A stretch of 64,000 nt of DNA from Linum tenue (taxonomy: Eukaryota; Streptophyta; Magnoliopsida; Malpighiales; Linaceae), in contig CAMGYJ010000011.1 in the NCBI GenBank assembly GCA_946122785.1, forward strand, positions 16,430,001-16,494,000, given 5' to 3'. Under the pieces are notes generated by a model. It was given only the letters and a program-made list of their open reading frames with translations, searched no databases and was not told the origin of the DNA. Positions 11,078 to 21,940 of the stretch are shown here, in pieces. Each line of letters starts with the position of its first letter. Within the stretch, counting starts at the first letter, position 1. The position numbers were made by a program, and so were the translations under genes.

Positions 11078-12134
11078 TGATATGATCCAAATCCGAAGAG
11101 AACCCTCGAACTCGGATTATATGACCAAAGTACGCAGCTTCAACGATCTTTTTATGATTTTCTAATGTCTCCTTTCTTGAACTCGAAAAATAAAAGATAA
11201 TGCGGAATCAATCGGACAATCCCAACCGTGATGAAGGGCAATTGGTATATGAAACCAATCGGACAGCACCAACTCGTGGAAATGGGCAATTGATATAGGG
11301 TAGAAGCTCGCCACAACTAGACGCGTTCTCTAGTTGATAAGAGACACGTGAAACCTCTGGAACACTCTCGACAGAAGCTTACACAAAGAACCAGTTCGTT
11401 TGAACTTGAAACTTGAAAGTTGATTGATAATAGAATGTTGGGTATTGGGTACAAAATTCGTAGGTCTTACATCCTCTATTTATAGAGGTCACAAAAACAT
11501 AAAACTAACCTAAAAGGAATAGGAAAACAAATCCCAAACTAACTAGGAAACATAATACTACTTAAATAAGGAATAAAACTACTAATTTAACTTGTACATA
11601 ACCAAAATTACAATTAAACAAATCAATGACCAATTGCACCGCCTGCTGCCAGCTTTTCCTTTTCCGCAGCGGAATTCTTTCCTCCCTCTTTTCCTTAGCA
11701 GCTGCGGTGGGATTAGCTTTTCCTTTTCCGCAGCGGAATTCTTTCCTCCCTCTTTTCCTTAGCAGCTGCGGTGGGATTGAGACCTTCTTGCTGTTGGAAT
11801 CAGGACCCCCCTGCTCTCCACGTTGCTATTAACCATCAACTAAAACCCACAAATAATTACAATGCAAGAAATGGCAATTGCTCCACGTAATCAATTAACT
11901 ACCCAGCAAATAGCATCAATCAATCCATGCCACAATAGTTCCCACCACGTTTAAGAGTTGCATGTAATTAACCATGTTTTCACGTGTAGTCGTTGTACGA
12001 GTAGCAGCAACTATTGATCAACGAACATTATTGTATCCATCAAGAATGCTCCCAATTGATCCTTATATCTTCTTATTCGAACCTTCATTTTTGGACCACG
12101 AGAATTAAATATCGTGCTAGTCGATATTGCATCA
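11078..12134 (-). mobile_element. solo LTR inside copy A
   Basis: The 1057-bp block starts TGATATGATCC, ends ATTGCATCA, and is flanked by the 5-bp duplication GAAGT (11073-11077 and 12135-12139). The uninterrupted site exists in copy B at about 30885-30900 (CTAGGAAGTCCTC), which proves insertion. TG...CA ends and a 5-bp duplication define an LTR. No internal domain is present, so it is a solo LTR. A TATA-like CTATTTATAG near 11476-11485, read on the minus strand, suggests minus orientation. Confidence 0.85.
11651..11778. repeat. 64-bp perfect tandem duplication in the solo LTR
   Basis: The unit 11651-11714, starting AGCTTTTCCTTTTCCGCAGC, is repeated exactly at 11715-11778. Each unit contains GCAGCGG and AGCAGCTGCGG. 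Lack of divergence points to a recent duplication. Confidence 0.9.
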
Positions 12135-12246
12135 GAAGTCCTCTACCTACGATCGAGGTTGTTTGTTGCTATAGAGGTCTGGAGAGTTGCATTGGTTTGA
12201 GTTAGGTTTGCTTGGGGACAAGCAAATGGTTAAGTGTGGGGGAGTT

Positions 12247-13640
12247 TGATAGACCGTTATTTACACATGTTTTTACCCCTGCTCTTACTCCGTTTGAGGT
12301 GTTGATTCTCGTGTTTTAGGCCGATTTCACGCTAGGTTGTGCTTGTTTATGATATTTCAGGTCCTAGTACGTGAATGGAGACTTGGGAGCGAGTTTGGGG
12401 TCGATTGGACGAGGATCGGACGCATGGCGAGGTTCTAAGGAAGCTGCACGGGCACACATAAACACCACACGGCCGTGCAACTGACAAACCAGGCCGTGTG
12501 GGATTGTGCGAGAGCAAACACGGGCACCAGTAACTTTCACACGGCCGTGCAAGTTGCACTTGTGGCCGTGTGATTTTTGCCGAGGCCAAGCACGGGCATC
12601 CCAGGAAATTCACACGGCCGTGCAACCCTGGCCGTGTGAGATGGCTGAAGATCGACTTAATGGTACGCTGCGTTTCGACTCGCACGGGCAAAGTGGTGAG
12701 CCACACGGCCGTGTGGCCTGCCCGTGTGAGTCGGGAAATTCATGTTTTTTAGGGAGATTTTCAGCCAAATTGAGGGGGGATTCGAGTTTTAGAGAGACAG
12801 AGCGATTCCTAGAGAGAGAAAGCGACGAACAAGAGTCTCCAAGTGCCCTAGCTTGATCTTCATCACCATTGGAGCTTGGCTTGAGCTTGGAACCATCCTT
12901 CACAGTATGGTTTCCGCATCTGATTCTTCTTTTGCTTCTTTCTCCATGGAGTAGTTCTCCCATTCATCTAGGTGTGGGAAACCCTAGATCTGTATGTTAG
13001 GATTGGTTGTATGAACCCAAGTACTGTTTCTATGATTTGATTATATTCGATTGAGGTTTGAATGATTGAATGGCATGAATCCTGATCAAATTCTTGTTGT
13101 TTCTGCATTAACCTAGAATGAGAATATCTGCCTAGGTTGATAGAGCATCCTTAATTGAAGGTAGCGAATTGGTGACTTTAGTCGAGGAGCCAATTCGCTA
13201 TTCTGTACCGAATTCCAGTCGGTAGTGGAGGTTTGGTTCGTTAGGGCCTCAATCTGTTTACTCCGATGGAGGTTAGTCGCCCGCTAGAGACTCAGATTGA
13301 GAGAGTCTGAAGACCTTTAGTCGAGACTTCAGACTGTTTGAGAACCTTCCGCAGTATAACTATCATAGAAATTGAACTTGGTAATTACAATCCGGCTTAA
13401 CTGCAGACTAGGGGGAACCATATCCGGGTGACCTCTCTTAACCTGAAAACAACCGTTTAGTTGCTTTGCTTGCTTGTTAGTTTAGATCTTCACTAAAGTT
13501 TCATTGCTAGATAATACGAATTCACTGAGTAGTCATCACATCTAGGACCCGGGTTGACATTAAAACCCAAACCTGCTATACTACGCTGTAGGAAGTGGTT
13601 ACACTTGGCCATTTTCTAGAGTGACAGTAGGAGTGAGTCA
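12247..13640 (+). repeat. 3' LTR of Athila-type copy A
   Basis: It begins TGATAGACCG, preceded by a purine-rich tract GTGTGGGGGAG, and ends GAGTGAGTCA, the same termini as the LTRs of copy B. At 1394 bp it is about 50 bp longer than those. The right half is closely similar to copy B (for example GGTAGTGGAGGTTTGGTTCG near 13210), while the left half carries an unrelated palindrome block. Confidence 0.88.
12440..12730. repeat. CACACGGCCGTG palindrome block in the copy A LTR
   Basis: CACACGGCCGTG occurs at 12466, 12538, 12611 and 12702, mostly 72-73 bp apart. It is interleaved with CACGGGC and GGCCGTGTG half-sites, so each block can pair internally. At the equivalent place the LTRs of copy B have a different palindrome family (ATACCCGGTC/GACCGGGTAT). 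Confidence 0.85.
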
Positions 13641-15534
13641 AAAACTATCTAATTTTATGGGAGATTAGCTTAAAAAAAACATCTTCAGTTAGTTTGATCT
13701 TTCTGGTATGGTGATCAATTGAGTTAGAGTACTAGGAGATATAGATCACAAAAGCCTGAAAGTAATCACTGTAATTTCCTTGTTTGGGTGTTTTGTTTTC
13801 TAAGAATTGGCTATTACAGTTTATAAGTTTTCTTTGATGGAGGTTTTCTTATAAAGTTCTATGCTGCCTCCTACACTCATGTCTACTTATGCCTCAGAAT
13901 CTAACTGAGAGAGTATTTTTGTTTTTGTAAGATTCTGAAAGAAGTGAGGGGATATCTTGGATCTTTGTCGAGAGCTTCATGTATCCAGCATAAGGTGTGT
14001 GTTTTTGAACCCTGTGAAAAAGATGCTCAAGTACGTTATGAACTTATTATTTTCTTCAAAAGTGGCTCCTTTATTAAGCCTGCTGTTAATTTAATTAATC
14101 CAATGTCTATCATTTGAGATACTAAAATTGAAGACATTAGAGCACAAGTTATATATCTTATCTTTCAATGACAGTTTTAGCTACTTTTATTGATTCTCTA
14201 TTGTTCCCTAATGATTTGTCCTTTTTCTGTGGTCTTAGAACTTATGCATGTGTGAACTATAGGATGTCGAAGCATTATTGAATTGCATGAGGTAAGGTAA
14301 CATTTTAGTCTATTATTCTTTTTCTCAGTTATGCTTGATTCATTTAAGCATCTAAAGAGAAATGATCTTGCAGCGGATCCCAAGGTTTCTCGAGTATATA
14401 TTTCTAACTTCAGGTTTTCCTTTCATTTGTATGAGGGCTGATTTGCATCATTCTTAGTGTTGTTGCTGTTGTAATTTTCAGTGGAGCCAAAGTGTTGCAC
14501 AGGGCTGACCAAATGTAACTCAAAACATACACAAATACATTCTTTCGTGCAGTGCATTTTGTGTCGCTTGTCATCCGTGTTCTTTCTTGAACTCCAGGTC
14601 AAATAATTTCTGCTCTCTGCGTTGAGCTTTCTTCCCTCATTATTCTAGGTTAGAATCTAATATTTGTGTAATCTCTTTCTCTAGCTCAGGTTAGCTTTAG
14701 CCAATCAGAGACAAGGGTTAGTATCACATTGTTGCAGAGTTAGGTGTTTCTTTGATACTGTGACTTAAGTTTTCTTCTGTGAGTTTTTATCCACTTTGTT
14801 TATTGTTCTATTTTTATTTTTTTTCTTCATGCTATTTAGGAGACGACTTTTATTTGTTTTTATGGCTCCCTAACAGGTCAATATGGTTTCAAAAGAAAGC
14901 ACTGAATGATGTGGCCGATGCAGAAGACAACAAAGTTTGATATTGTGGATCTTGCTAGAACTTGTCTTTTGTTCAAGTTTAAAGATGCCTTTCATTGTGA
15001 ATTGTTTGTTGTTGAGTTTCTATTGATTTAATAGAAGAGAGAATTTGAAACGCAGTGGCAGGTAGCAGGGGTTGTAGAAATTTGTAATAAATCTAATTTC
15101 AGCGACGGTTTTCAGGTATCTAAATTCAGGGGAAAATATGAAATACAGTTGCAATTCTCAGCGACGCTATTACAGAGCCGTCGCTAAATTCGTCATTAAA
15201 TCTTTGCAGGGATTTGGTAGTGTCGTTAAATGCCGGATAAAAGTTGGCAGTAGCAGGGGTTATAAACCGTCGGGACAACACGTGTAACTGCTGCAAAGTA
15301 TAGTATCTGACGGAACCATAAGGGGCAAATAGCGACGGATTTAACCGCTACAGAACCGTCGCAAGAACATCCACCAGCGGTTTGGGTGACTGCTTGCTGG
15401 CGTAGCTTTGCGACGGTTGTTCTAGATGCGGTTGTGCAGCGGTGACAGAAACCACCGACGGTTTATTTAGCGTCGGTTATAATCATCGCTAAATGTTAAA
15501 AAATCCCCTGCCATATGTATTTTATTTTGTAGTG
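13641..15534. other. right part of the CACTA element with subterminal repeats
   Basis: 13641-15050 is AT-rich and resembles transcribed non-coding DNA with short open frames. No domain is recognised. 15050-15520 holds the CACTA subterminal array: many GCGACGG and CCGTCGC motifs in both orientations, the probable transposase-binding region. The terminus is at 15534. Confidence 0.6.
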
Positions 15535-15778
15535 GGTGAAAACCTCTCTCTTAAATAGTGACGAAGAATAAAAGAACTCAAAAGAAACAAAATCGTTGTT
15601 GATCGTTGTAGTTTCGAGACTTTATACATTCAATGTTTTAGTAGTTCGAGTATCGTTACGGTAGCTCTATATCTCTTCTCTGCCTACAACTCCATCCAAC
15701 CCAAATGGCAAACAATGGCACAAAGCTGGCCTTTAACAGTACGTAGGGAATCCCTCTAATTGAGGAATATTAACAGTA

Positions 15779-16128
15779 GGAATGACAATGGGCAGGTCCG
15801 GGCGGGTTTCTTGGTACTCATCCCCACGTAGCAGGTCGGGTAATTTATCATGGGTCGCGGATTGGGGCAGGTCGACCGAATGGGTATGCAATTTATATGA
15901 AAAACATTAGAAATATGCGTTCTTTTTATTATAAGACCAAGGAAACAAACAATATTATGATAAATGTAGTTAAATTATTGGATAAATTGAGGTTTTGACT
16001 AATTTACAACTTTATTATAGCTAAAATATGATGTAATAAAAGGGAAATCCTAAGTAGTTTGACTAAACTTACATGTAAAACAGATCAAACAAATCGGATA
16101 AAACGGGTCAGGTCGAAATTGCCATCCC
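15779..16128. mobile_element. hAT-type MITE (350 bp)
   Basis: The ends GGAATGACAATGGGCAGGTC and, on the opposite strand, GGGATGGCAATTTCGACCTG form imperfect terminal inverted repeats like those of many plant hAT MITEs. The flanks TAACAGTA (15771-15778) and TAACACTA (16129-16136) match at 7 of 8 positions, the hAT duplication length. No coding capacity. Confidence 0.75.
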
Positions 16129-16613
16129 TAACACTAGAATGATTAATTATATGCGCATGTAAGTAACAATTGCATGCTGAAAGCAAGTTTTAAAACTTAT
16201 TACCCAAAAGTACAACTCCAACCTCACTCAAAGTCGCCCTACCTACCTAGATTCTCCACGGAACCCAATTTTAAAAAAGCAATGACCATAACTACATACT
16301 TAAATTGAACCCAACACAAAGATCCCACGTTTGTTCTCTTTCATGTGAAACTAATAAATAATTAAGTACTAATTAATTACTATGTTCTCTTGGGACACAC
16401 AAAATGCGGGTTCGGTTAGCGGGACTACCCCTAAAGGGGTAGTGATTTTTGACACCCTCCTTTTGATTGGTCAGTTTTATACTTAATTATTAGACAAGTA
16501 TTAATGGCTGTCCCAAATAAATATGGATAGAGAAATAATTAATTGTCATATTAATTATGCAGAGAGAAGGAAGTAAATAGTGGGTTCCTCCACTCATAAT
16601 TATTCATTCCCTC

Positions 16614-17165
16614 TTACCTTTTTTAATTACACCGTTTCAGTTACCTTTTTTAATTTCACCGTTTCAGTTACCTTTTTAATTTCACCGTTTCAGTAGGCGG
16701 CAGAGGAAATGCACCAATGGACTGGTACGTGTACCAGTGGAGTGGTACGTGTACCAGTGGAGTGGTACGTGTACCAGTGGAGTGGTACATATTCACGGCA
16801 GTGTCATCGTCATGGAAATATTGTGATCTCCACCGCTTTTGAAGTTTGGAATTGATTTTATTATTTTTCTTTGTCGTATTATTGGTTAACTTCTTTCAAT
16901 TTCATGGAAATATCTTTGCCGACGAGTAATGGAATAGAAATGGTCTTCGCACAACTTCAGCGGTAATCATAATACTTCAGTGGTACATATATACTACTGA
17001 ACTTGTATTATACCACTAGACACGTATACATATCAATTAACTGGTACTTATACCACTATATTGGTACTTATACCACTGAACTGGTACTAATCAAAACTGT
17101 CCTCAATATACAAATACTCATACTTATACCACTGAACTGGTACTAATCAAGACTGTCCTCAATAT
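16614..17165. repeat. minisatellites inside the MULE
   Basis: Three tandem units of about 26 bp (TTACC, T-run, AATTTCACCGTTTCAG) occupy 16614-16694. Next, about 3.5 units of a 20-bp repeat, GGAGTGGTACGTGTACCAGT, lie at 16721-16790, each containing the palindrome GGTACGTGTACC. At 16978-17140 looser ACTGGTACTTATACCACT repeats follow. Inverted relatives flank the nested LTR element at 17241-17278 and 19926-19960, so the two sides can pair. Confidence 0.8.
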
Positions 17166-17278
17166 AGGAACTTTCCATTAGTAGCCAAAAACTGTGTTCA
17201 CAATTTTTTTTAAGCCTAAACAGAACATATGGTTACTAGTATCACTCCACTGGTACACGTACCACTCCACTGGTACAC

Positions 17279-19925
17279 TGTTAGAAACAAAGTTTCTAAC
17301 GGGTTAGATAATTGGATCTAGAGATTGGGAATTTAGGGTTTATAGAATAGAATTGGGGATTTAGGGATTTGACGAGAATTTGGGGAAGAATAGAAAGAAC
17401 GGCCGAAGCCTCTAGGGAGAAGGATAGACGAGATTTGAGAGAAAGAGATTAGGGATTTGGGGAAGGAGGACTTTTCTATTAATTTCTGCTTAATCTGATG
17501 AATGACCCAAAGTACATATATATAGGGAAATACTAGAAAACCCTAAGAATAAACCTAATTCTACTAGAAGACTACTAACCTTAATAAGACTTACCCTAAT
17601 AATAATTAAAATAATAAATATAGAAATCCTAAATAAATCGGTTTCTAACATCTCCTCCCTCTTCAAACCAACCTTGTCCTCAAGGTTGACCGTCTTGACC
17701 CAATTTTTCTTCCTTCCCGCGCAATTCCCAAGCTGACTACTCCATTTTTTGCGCTTCCGTTTCTTCCAGTCGTGCTCTACTCCCCGAGTAGCCCTTATTT
17801 CTTCATCCTCCTGTTGCTGCTCAGTGGTCGTGATTTGCATTTCTGGTGGCATAATCCTCACATCCTCGAAACCTTCCCACTTCAATAATTCTTCCTTCGC
17901 GGTCGTCACCCTCCCGCAACACCATGAATCTAATGACTTGCTCTTGCCCAAGAACCCATCCTTAAGTACCAATTTATCAAGACTTGTCAAGCCCACACAA
18001 TTAACTTTCCCAGTCATTGAGCCCATTCCGTACAAAAGAGCTTCAATAAGGCAACTCAATTGTGGCCCAAACCATTCCATTGAGTTCGGCCCAGCTGGCC
18101 TCTTTCTGGTCTGACCTGAAACTAGGCTGTGACTCAGCCCGAATTACTCCTAACTTCAGCCTGCTCCGCTGATAGAAGAGATTCGGCCTACAACCAAGCT
18201 CTCTCTCGGCCCACCTCTGTCTTAACTGAGGCCCACGAATAGACTCACCCTGCTGATTTGCTCGGCCCGAAATGAGTCCAGCCACCTCCTTCTTTGCCAG
18301 CCAGCATCCTAGGCCAACTCGGCCCGCTCCCATTGACCTCACGGCCCACTCACCACAAGACACTCGCTGCTGCTGTTGGGTTGCGCCGCCGCCTAGGGTT
18401 GCCAAAGGAGAAAGGCCGCCGGCCTTCTTCCCCTCCTCCTCCACCTCCGTCATCTTCTTTCCCGGCGACGACCTGGGGTTGGAGAGATGAGCGACGCCAC
18501 CGCCTCCCTTCGCCAGCAGCGTCGTTGCCCGCTCGATCGCGGGAAGGGAAGCGCTGCTACCCTTCTTCTTCTCGTCCTCCGACGAACGGCGCACCAGGGA
18601 ACTCGAAGTCGACCCCGTCGCGATTCGCGCTGCCTGCGACGAGCCCCGGCGATGGTGCTCCACGTCGTCTCGAAGGAATTTGATCGCAGCGCCGTCGGCG
18701 CCATTCGCGCGGCCCATCGAACTTGGTCGGTGCTCTGTTCGACCCAAGGTTGACCAAGGTTTTGGGAAAGAGAAACCCCAGCCGCCCTCCTGCTTCTTCT
18801 CAATCGCTGGAGGCGACCTCTCCACCACCTCAAGGCAAGGCGAGTCCGGGACCACGACACCCGCCACCGTTTCTGGCCTCACCCGTGAGTTGGCCTCGTC
18901 GTCCACTGCCTTTTTAATGACCGTCGCCGCCCCGCCTGTCGTCATTGATCGTGCTCCCTTCTTCTCCTTTGATTCCACCCTCGATGACGGCTTCTTCACC
19001 TCCTCTGAATCGTCATTTCGTGGCGGAAAACCTCCTGTCCGACGATCCGGAGGCCAACCCGACATCTCCATCATCTTCCTCTCCAGCTCCTCCATCTTTG
19101 GCGGCGCGTCCTGCTTCCGATGGCAGTGAGGCGAGCCCACCTCCAGCCTCCTCAGCGGCTTGGCCTCATTGTCGGCCGTATCCTCGTCTGCTGACGGCTG
19201 CTGCGTCTTTGTGCCATCGTCCACATCATCTTCTGTCTCGGTCAATGGTGGTGCGTTGGTTGCGGGCTTTCCTTCATGGACGGGTGGTGCGTTGATTTTG
19301 GGGATTCGAATGATGAAATCGAATTTCCCAAAACCAGCGCGATATCGTCTAATGTCGTGGTGTGCTCGGAATCTGATTTGCTTTTTGAATCTGATCCACC
19401 TGTGACCATCAGTCAATGGCCGTTGTCCCATTATTGCTAGCACATCGGATCCAATTACCTGCACGTCTATGTGATCGCTCTCGAATCCCGGCAATTCGAA
19501 GAACACGACAAGGCGATCTCGCAGGTCCATCGTCGTAACATACGGCATGAAGTCTTCATACACAGGTTCATCCCTGGTTGAGATAATTGGATCTAGAGAT
19601 TGGGAATTTAGGGTTTATAGAATAGAATTGGGGATTTAGGGATTTGAGGAGAATTTGGGGAAGAATAGAAAGAACGGCCGAAGCCTCTAGGGAGAAGGAT
19701 ATACGAGATTTGAGAGAAAGAGATTAGGGATTTGGGGAAGGAGGACTTTTCTATTAATTTCTGCTTAATCTGATGAATGACCCAAAGTACATATATATAG
19801 GGAAATACTAGAAAACCCTAAGAATAAATCTAATTCTACTAGAAGACTACTAACCTTAATAAGACTTACCCTAATAATAATTAAAATAATAAATATAGAA
19901 ATCCTAAATAAATCGGTTTCTAACA
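17279..19925 (-). mobile_element. LTR element carrying an HSP20-like coding region
   Basis: Direct repeats at 17279-17650 and 19582-19925 share a 344-bp block of equal length. The outer ends are TGTTAG...CTAACA, flanked by the 5-bp duplication TACAC (17274-17278 and 19926-19930). Next to the left repeat the plus strand reads TCTCCTCCCTCTTCAA, a polypurine tract on the minus strand, so the element is on the minus strand. The right (5') LTR lacks the last 28 bp of the left one. Instead of a primer site the sequence runs straight into an HSP20-like frame. No gag, protease or polymerase was found. The minus-strand NLEDKVGLKREEML stretch before the polypurine tract resembles the end of a retroelement polyprotein. 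Confidence 0.75.
18043..19563 (-). CDS. HSP20-like (alpha-crystallin type) ORF inside an LTR element
   Basis: A long open frame of about 500 codons. Its first ~90 residues match the alpha-crystallin domain of RTM2-like plant HSP20 relatives: VYEDFMPY, then LVVFFELPGFESDHIDVQV, MGQRPL, RFKKQIRF and FDFIIRIPKI. The rest is low-complexity, charged or Gly/Ser-rich and looks like retroelement leader or linker. The frame is already open upstream (TRDEP before VYEDF) and reaches the LTR junction at 19581/19582 without an ATG. The codon at 19563 is GTG and the first ATG is residue 6, so the host start codon was lost at capture. It is probably a captured gene fragment, and expression would depend on the LTR. 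Confidence 0.6.
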   Translation of the reverse strand: MYEDFMPYVTTMDLRDRLVVFFELPGFESDHIDVQVIGSDVLAIMGQRPLTDGHRWIRFKKQIRFRAHHDIRRYRAGFGKFDFIIRIPKINAPPVHEGKPATNAPPLTETEDDVDDGTKTQQPSADEDTADNEAKPLRRLEVGSPHCHRKQDAPPKMEELERKMMEMSGWPPDRRTGGFPPRNDDSEEVKKPSSRVESKEKKGARSMTTGGAATVIKKAVDDEANSRVRPETVAGVVVPDSPCLEVVERSPPAIEKKQEGGWGFSFPKPWSTLGRTEHRPSSMGRANGADGAAIKFLRDDVEHHRRGSSQAARIATGSTSSSLVRRSSEDEKKKGSSASLPAIERATTLLAKGGGGVAHLSNPRSSPGKKMTEVEEEGKKAGGLSPLATLGGGATQQQQRVSCGEWAVRSMGAGRVGLGCWLAKKEVAGLISGRANQQGESIRGPQLRQRWAERELGCRPNLFYQRSRLKLGVIRAESQPSFRSDQKEASWAELNGMVWATIELPY

Positions 19926-19974
19926 TACACGTACCCGTCCATTGGTGCCTCCTGCGTTCGGGAGGAGAGTCCGA

Positions 19975-20484
19975 TCACGTCGTCACCCCCATCATTTGAT
20001 GCCGCACAAGATTCTCCATTCTTGGCATGCCCAGAATCGTCGCGCGGAATGTTGGATCCGTCTTCCCTCTCGGTGTGGCCTTCATCTTTTTGATCTCCGG
20101 CGATAACCTTGCGTCTTGTCCTCCGACAGCGAGCAACCCACTCGGTAGGTCAGAGGCGATCCCAGGACGGCGGCGGCTGGAGATAGGAGGATGGTGATGG
20201 GGGAAGACGCCGCAGGAGTACGACGGTTGTAGGGATGGAGGCGGCACAAGTGGAAGGCATGGATGAAGAGGGTGGAGAGGGGTGATGGCGGCGGCGGGAG
20301 GAAGAGGAAGATGAAAATGGGGGAGGCTTCTGGTGAAAATGAAATCAAAATGGAAAGGGGTTCCAAATGAAGAGAGAAGGAGACGAAAGAAAGACAAAAA
20401 ATGGCAATTAATTGCACATTTGGGGGGGTGCTTTTTCCTGGTTCCCCAAGTTCTTTCCCTTTCCAATGTGGGTGAGAGAACCAA
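19975..20484 (-). CDS. hypothetical ORF, possible captured exon in the MULE
   Basis: A 169-codon open frame, GC-rich compared with its surroundings, ending near the right terminal repeat of the MULE. It has a Pro/His/Leu-rich middle and a basic C-terminal part (KKMKATPRGKTDPTFRATIL). No domain is recognised, and a second minus-strand frame overlaps it (20082-20417). It may be a captured host fragment or chance. I would not call it a functional gene. Confidence 0.25.
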   Translation of the reverse strand: MVLSPTLERERTWGTRKKHPPKCAINCHFLSFFRLLLSSFGTPFHFDFIFTRSLPHFHLPLPPAAAITPLHPLHPCLPLVPPPSLQPSYSCGVFPHHHPPISSRRRPGIASDLPSGLLAVGGQDARLSPEIKKMKATPRGKTDPTFRATILGMPRMENLVRHQMMGVTT

Positions 20485-20855
20485 AATTACAAGATTAAAA
20501 AAAAATAAAAAACAAGTTTAATTAATACTTGCCAATGATTGGAAATAAACTGACCAATCAAAAGGAGGGTGTCGAAAATCACTACCCCTTTAGGGGTTAG
20601 CATAGTATCCGACCCCCACAAAATGCAAATAGAAGTGGTATGTCACTGCTGATCCTGCGTAACATTGTCCAATGCCAATGTTCACCGTTTTGACCACGCT
20701 ATCTTCTTCCGAATAAACCAAGTAACTAATAAATGCTAATTGACAATACCTACAATGCTTGTCAATAGGCCATAGGGTTAGGTTTTAAGTATGATAAGTT
20801 CACTGCAAATATTATTCGAAGGGTATGTCGGATGTAGGTTTTTTTTTACTCATTA

Positions 20856-20990
20856 TGTTATGGGACACTCCAAATACCACATCGGTAATACAAGTGAAGT
20901 AATCCTTGTATATAAGTGTCCACCAAACTCATTAGTACGAGACATTTTGGAGAGGATACCCCCGGTTTGACAAGTGGTATCAGAGCCCGG
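20856..20990 (+). mobile_element. TRIM-like LTR plus primer-binding site (fragment)
   Basis: A 117-bp stretch from TGTTATGGGACACTCC to GGTTTGACA (20856-20972) has TG...CA ends and a TATATAAG box. Two bases later comes TGGTATCAGAGC (20975-20986), the standard initiator-tRNA-Met primer site of plant retroelements. The tiny LTR fits a terminal-repeat retrotransposon in miniature. No second LTR was found downstream, so it is truncated. Confidence 0.65.
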
Positions 20991-21923
20991 GCTTGGCGGA
21001 TAAAAGAGAGTTCCACATTTGTGAAGCAGATCAAAGAGAGTTCTGCGTCTGGTAAAGTCCTTGTACTGAGAAGCCCATTAATACAAGGCGCCTGGTAGAG
21101 TACCGAGAAGCCCAATGATACAAGGCGTTTGGCGGATCAAGATAATTGCTGAGTAGAGGACACGAAGTTCTTGGTCACGAGTATCAATAATCTAATTAAC
21201 TGCCTTTAGGGCTGCAAATGAGCCAAATTTCTCACGAGTGGCTTGGCATTCTGCTCAAAATAATCTTGTTTGATACTCAACTTGTTTATTAACGAGCCGA
21301 TTTTTAGCTAAACCTTGTCTAGCTCGCAAGAATCGCGAGCCAGCTCAATTATGTGGCTTGTTGAGTTCAATTTGTGAGTTAGTTCGTTTTGAGTTATGAG
21401 CTGGCTAGACATGCGGCTAGCGAGCCATCTCGACCACCGACTTATGAGTTAATCGACTTACGATAGGGTTTGTTAATAATTCATAGATATTTGTTAGATT
21501 ATTTATCACACCAACAGGGATTGGCATGTGGGTGGTTAATGTGCGGCTTGACATAGACCAACCCGCAAAAACCCAAACCATAGCGAGTCTTTGATTGATA
21601 TGGGTGTATCATTGATTACAGTTATCACCGGTTAAACCGTTAAACGGAAAACCGAATACCACCCCTACCCAATTCATTGTATTCAATGTAGACCTAAAAT
21701 AAAAAATTAGATATAAATTTGCTACAAAATAGAATTACTCAGAATAAATGGAATTTGAACAATACCCAAAAATTGGATTTTCCATAAGTAAGAAAAATGT
21801 TCCATTAGTCTACCACCACTCCATTTGTTTCAATTTGTAAACTTTGGTATTGTTAATCAAGTTATACATCAGCAATAATATTATTTATTACAATACATTG
21901 GTTGAAATTGTCGGGGGTACAAC
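20991..21923. other. non-coding, repeat-like stretch
   Basis: 21000-21180 is the internal part of the TRIM-like fragment, with AGAAGCCCA...ATACAAGGCG repeated near 21070 and 21098. 21207-21450 begins TAGGGCTGCAAATGAGCC and is rich in GAGCC/GGCTC words, resembling degenerate hAT MITE DNA, but no matching right end was found. The rest is AT-rich with nothing recognised. Confidence 0.4.
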
Positions 21924-21940
21924 ATGCATATTGTAGAGTT

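Larger units (their letters stand above)
8688..13640 (+). mobile_element. 5'-truncated Athila-type Ty3 LTR retrotransposon (copy A)
   Basis: Homology to the complete element at 22845-32341 begins abruptly at about 8688 in the 3' part of gag. It runs through protease, an integrase tail, a 3' untranslated region and the 3' LTR (12247-13640). The 5' LTR, primer site and most of gag are missing. The env-like ORF and the palindrome array present in the other copy are also absent. A solo LTR (11078-12134) interrupts it. The whole lies inside the CACTA element, so it inserted there and then lost its left part, or arrived by recombination. Confidence 0.85.
6358..15534. mobile_element. CACTA (En/Spm-type) DNA transposon, non-autonomous
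   Basis: The left end reads CACTACAAGAGAATGGGC and includes GGCAGGGATT. The right end, reverse complemented, reads CACTACAAAATAAAATAC and includes GGCAGGGGATT. Both are flanked by the 3-bp duplication GGT (6355-6357 and 15535-15537), the expected CACTA target duplication. Subterminal repeats of GCGACGGTT and ACCGTCGC type crowd the right 450 bp, and CGGTTTCTATA repeats lie in the left 120 bp. No TNP1/TNP2-like transposase was recognised. Of the 9177 bp, about 4950 bp (8688-13640) is a nested Athila-type insertion, so the original element was about 4.2 kb. Confidence 0.88.
16408..20616. mobile_element. Mutator-like (MULE) element with nested cargo
   Basis: Terminal inverted repeats of about 100 bp: the left has ACCCCTAAAGGGGTAGTGAT and CACCCTCCTTTTGATTGGTC, and the right has their complements at 20540-20606. 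The flanks are CACAAAATGC at 16398-16407 and 20617-20626, a 9-10-bp duplication as expected for Mutator-like elements. No MURA transposase was recognised. The interior holds minisatellites, a nested LTR element (17279-19925) and a GC-rich segment at 19975-20484 that may be captured host sequence, so it resembles a Pack-MULE. Confidence 0.85.

Noticed and set aside
12347..12963. Several 60-120-codon frames in the LTR of copy A
   Set aside because: They are produced by the GC-rich palindrome block and lack family features.
17490..18080. 196-codon minus-strand frame as a separate gene
   Set aside because: It lies at the 3' end of the LTR element and runs into its LTR. It is best seen as the remnant end of a retroelement polyprotein.
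18272..19405. Plus-strand frames opposite the HSP20-like ORF
   Set aside because: They are shadows of the minus-strand frame in GC-rich DNA, with no domain.
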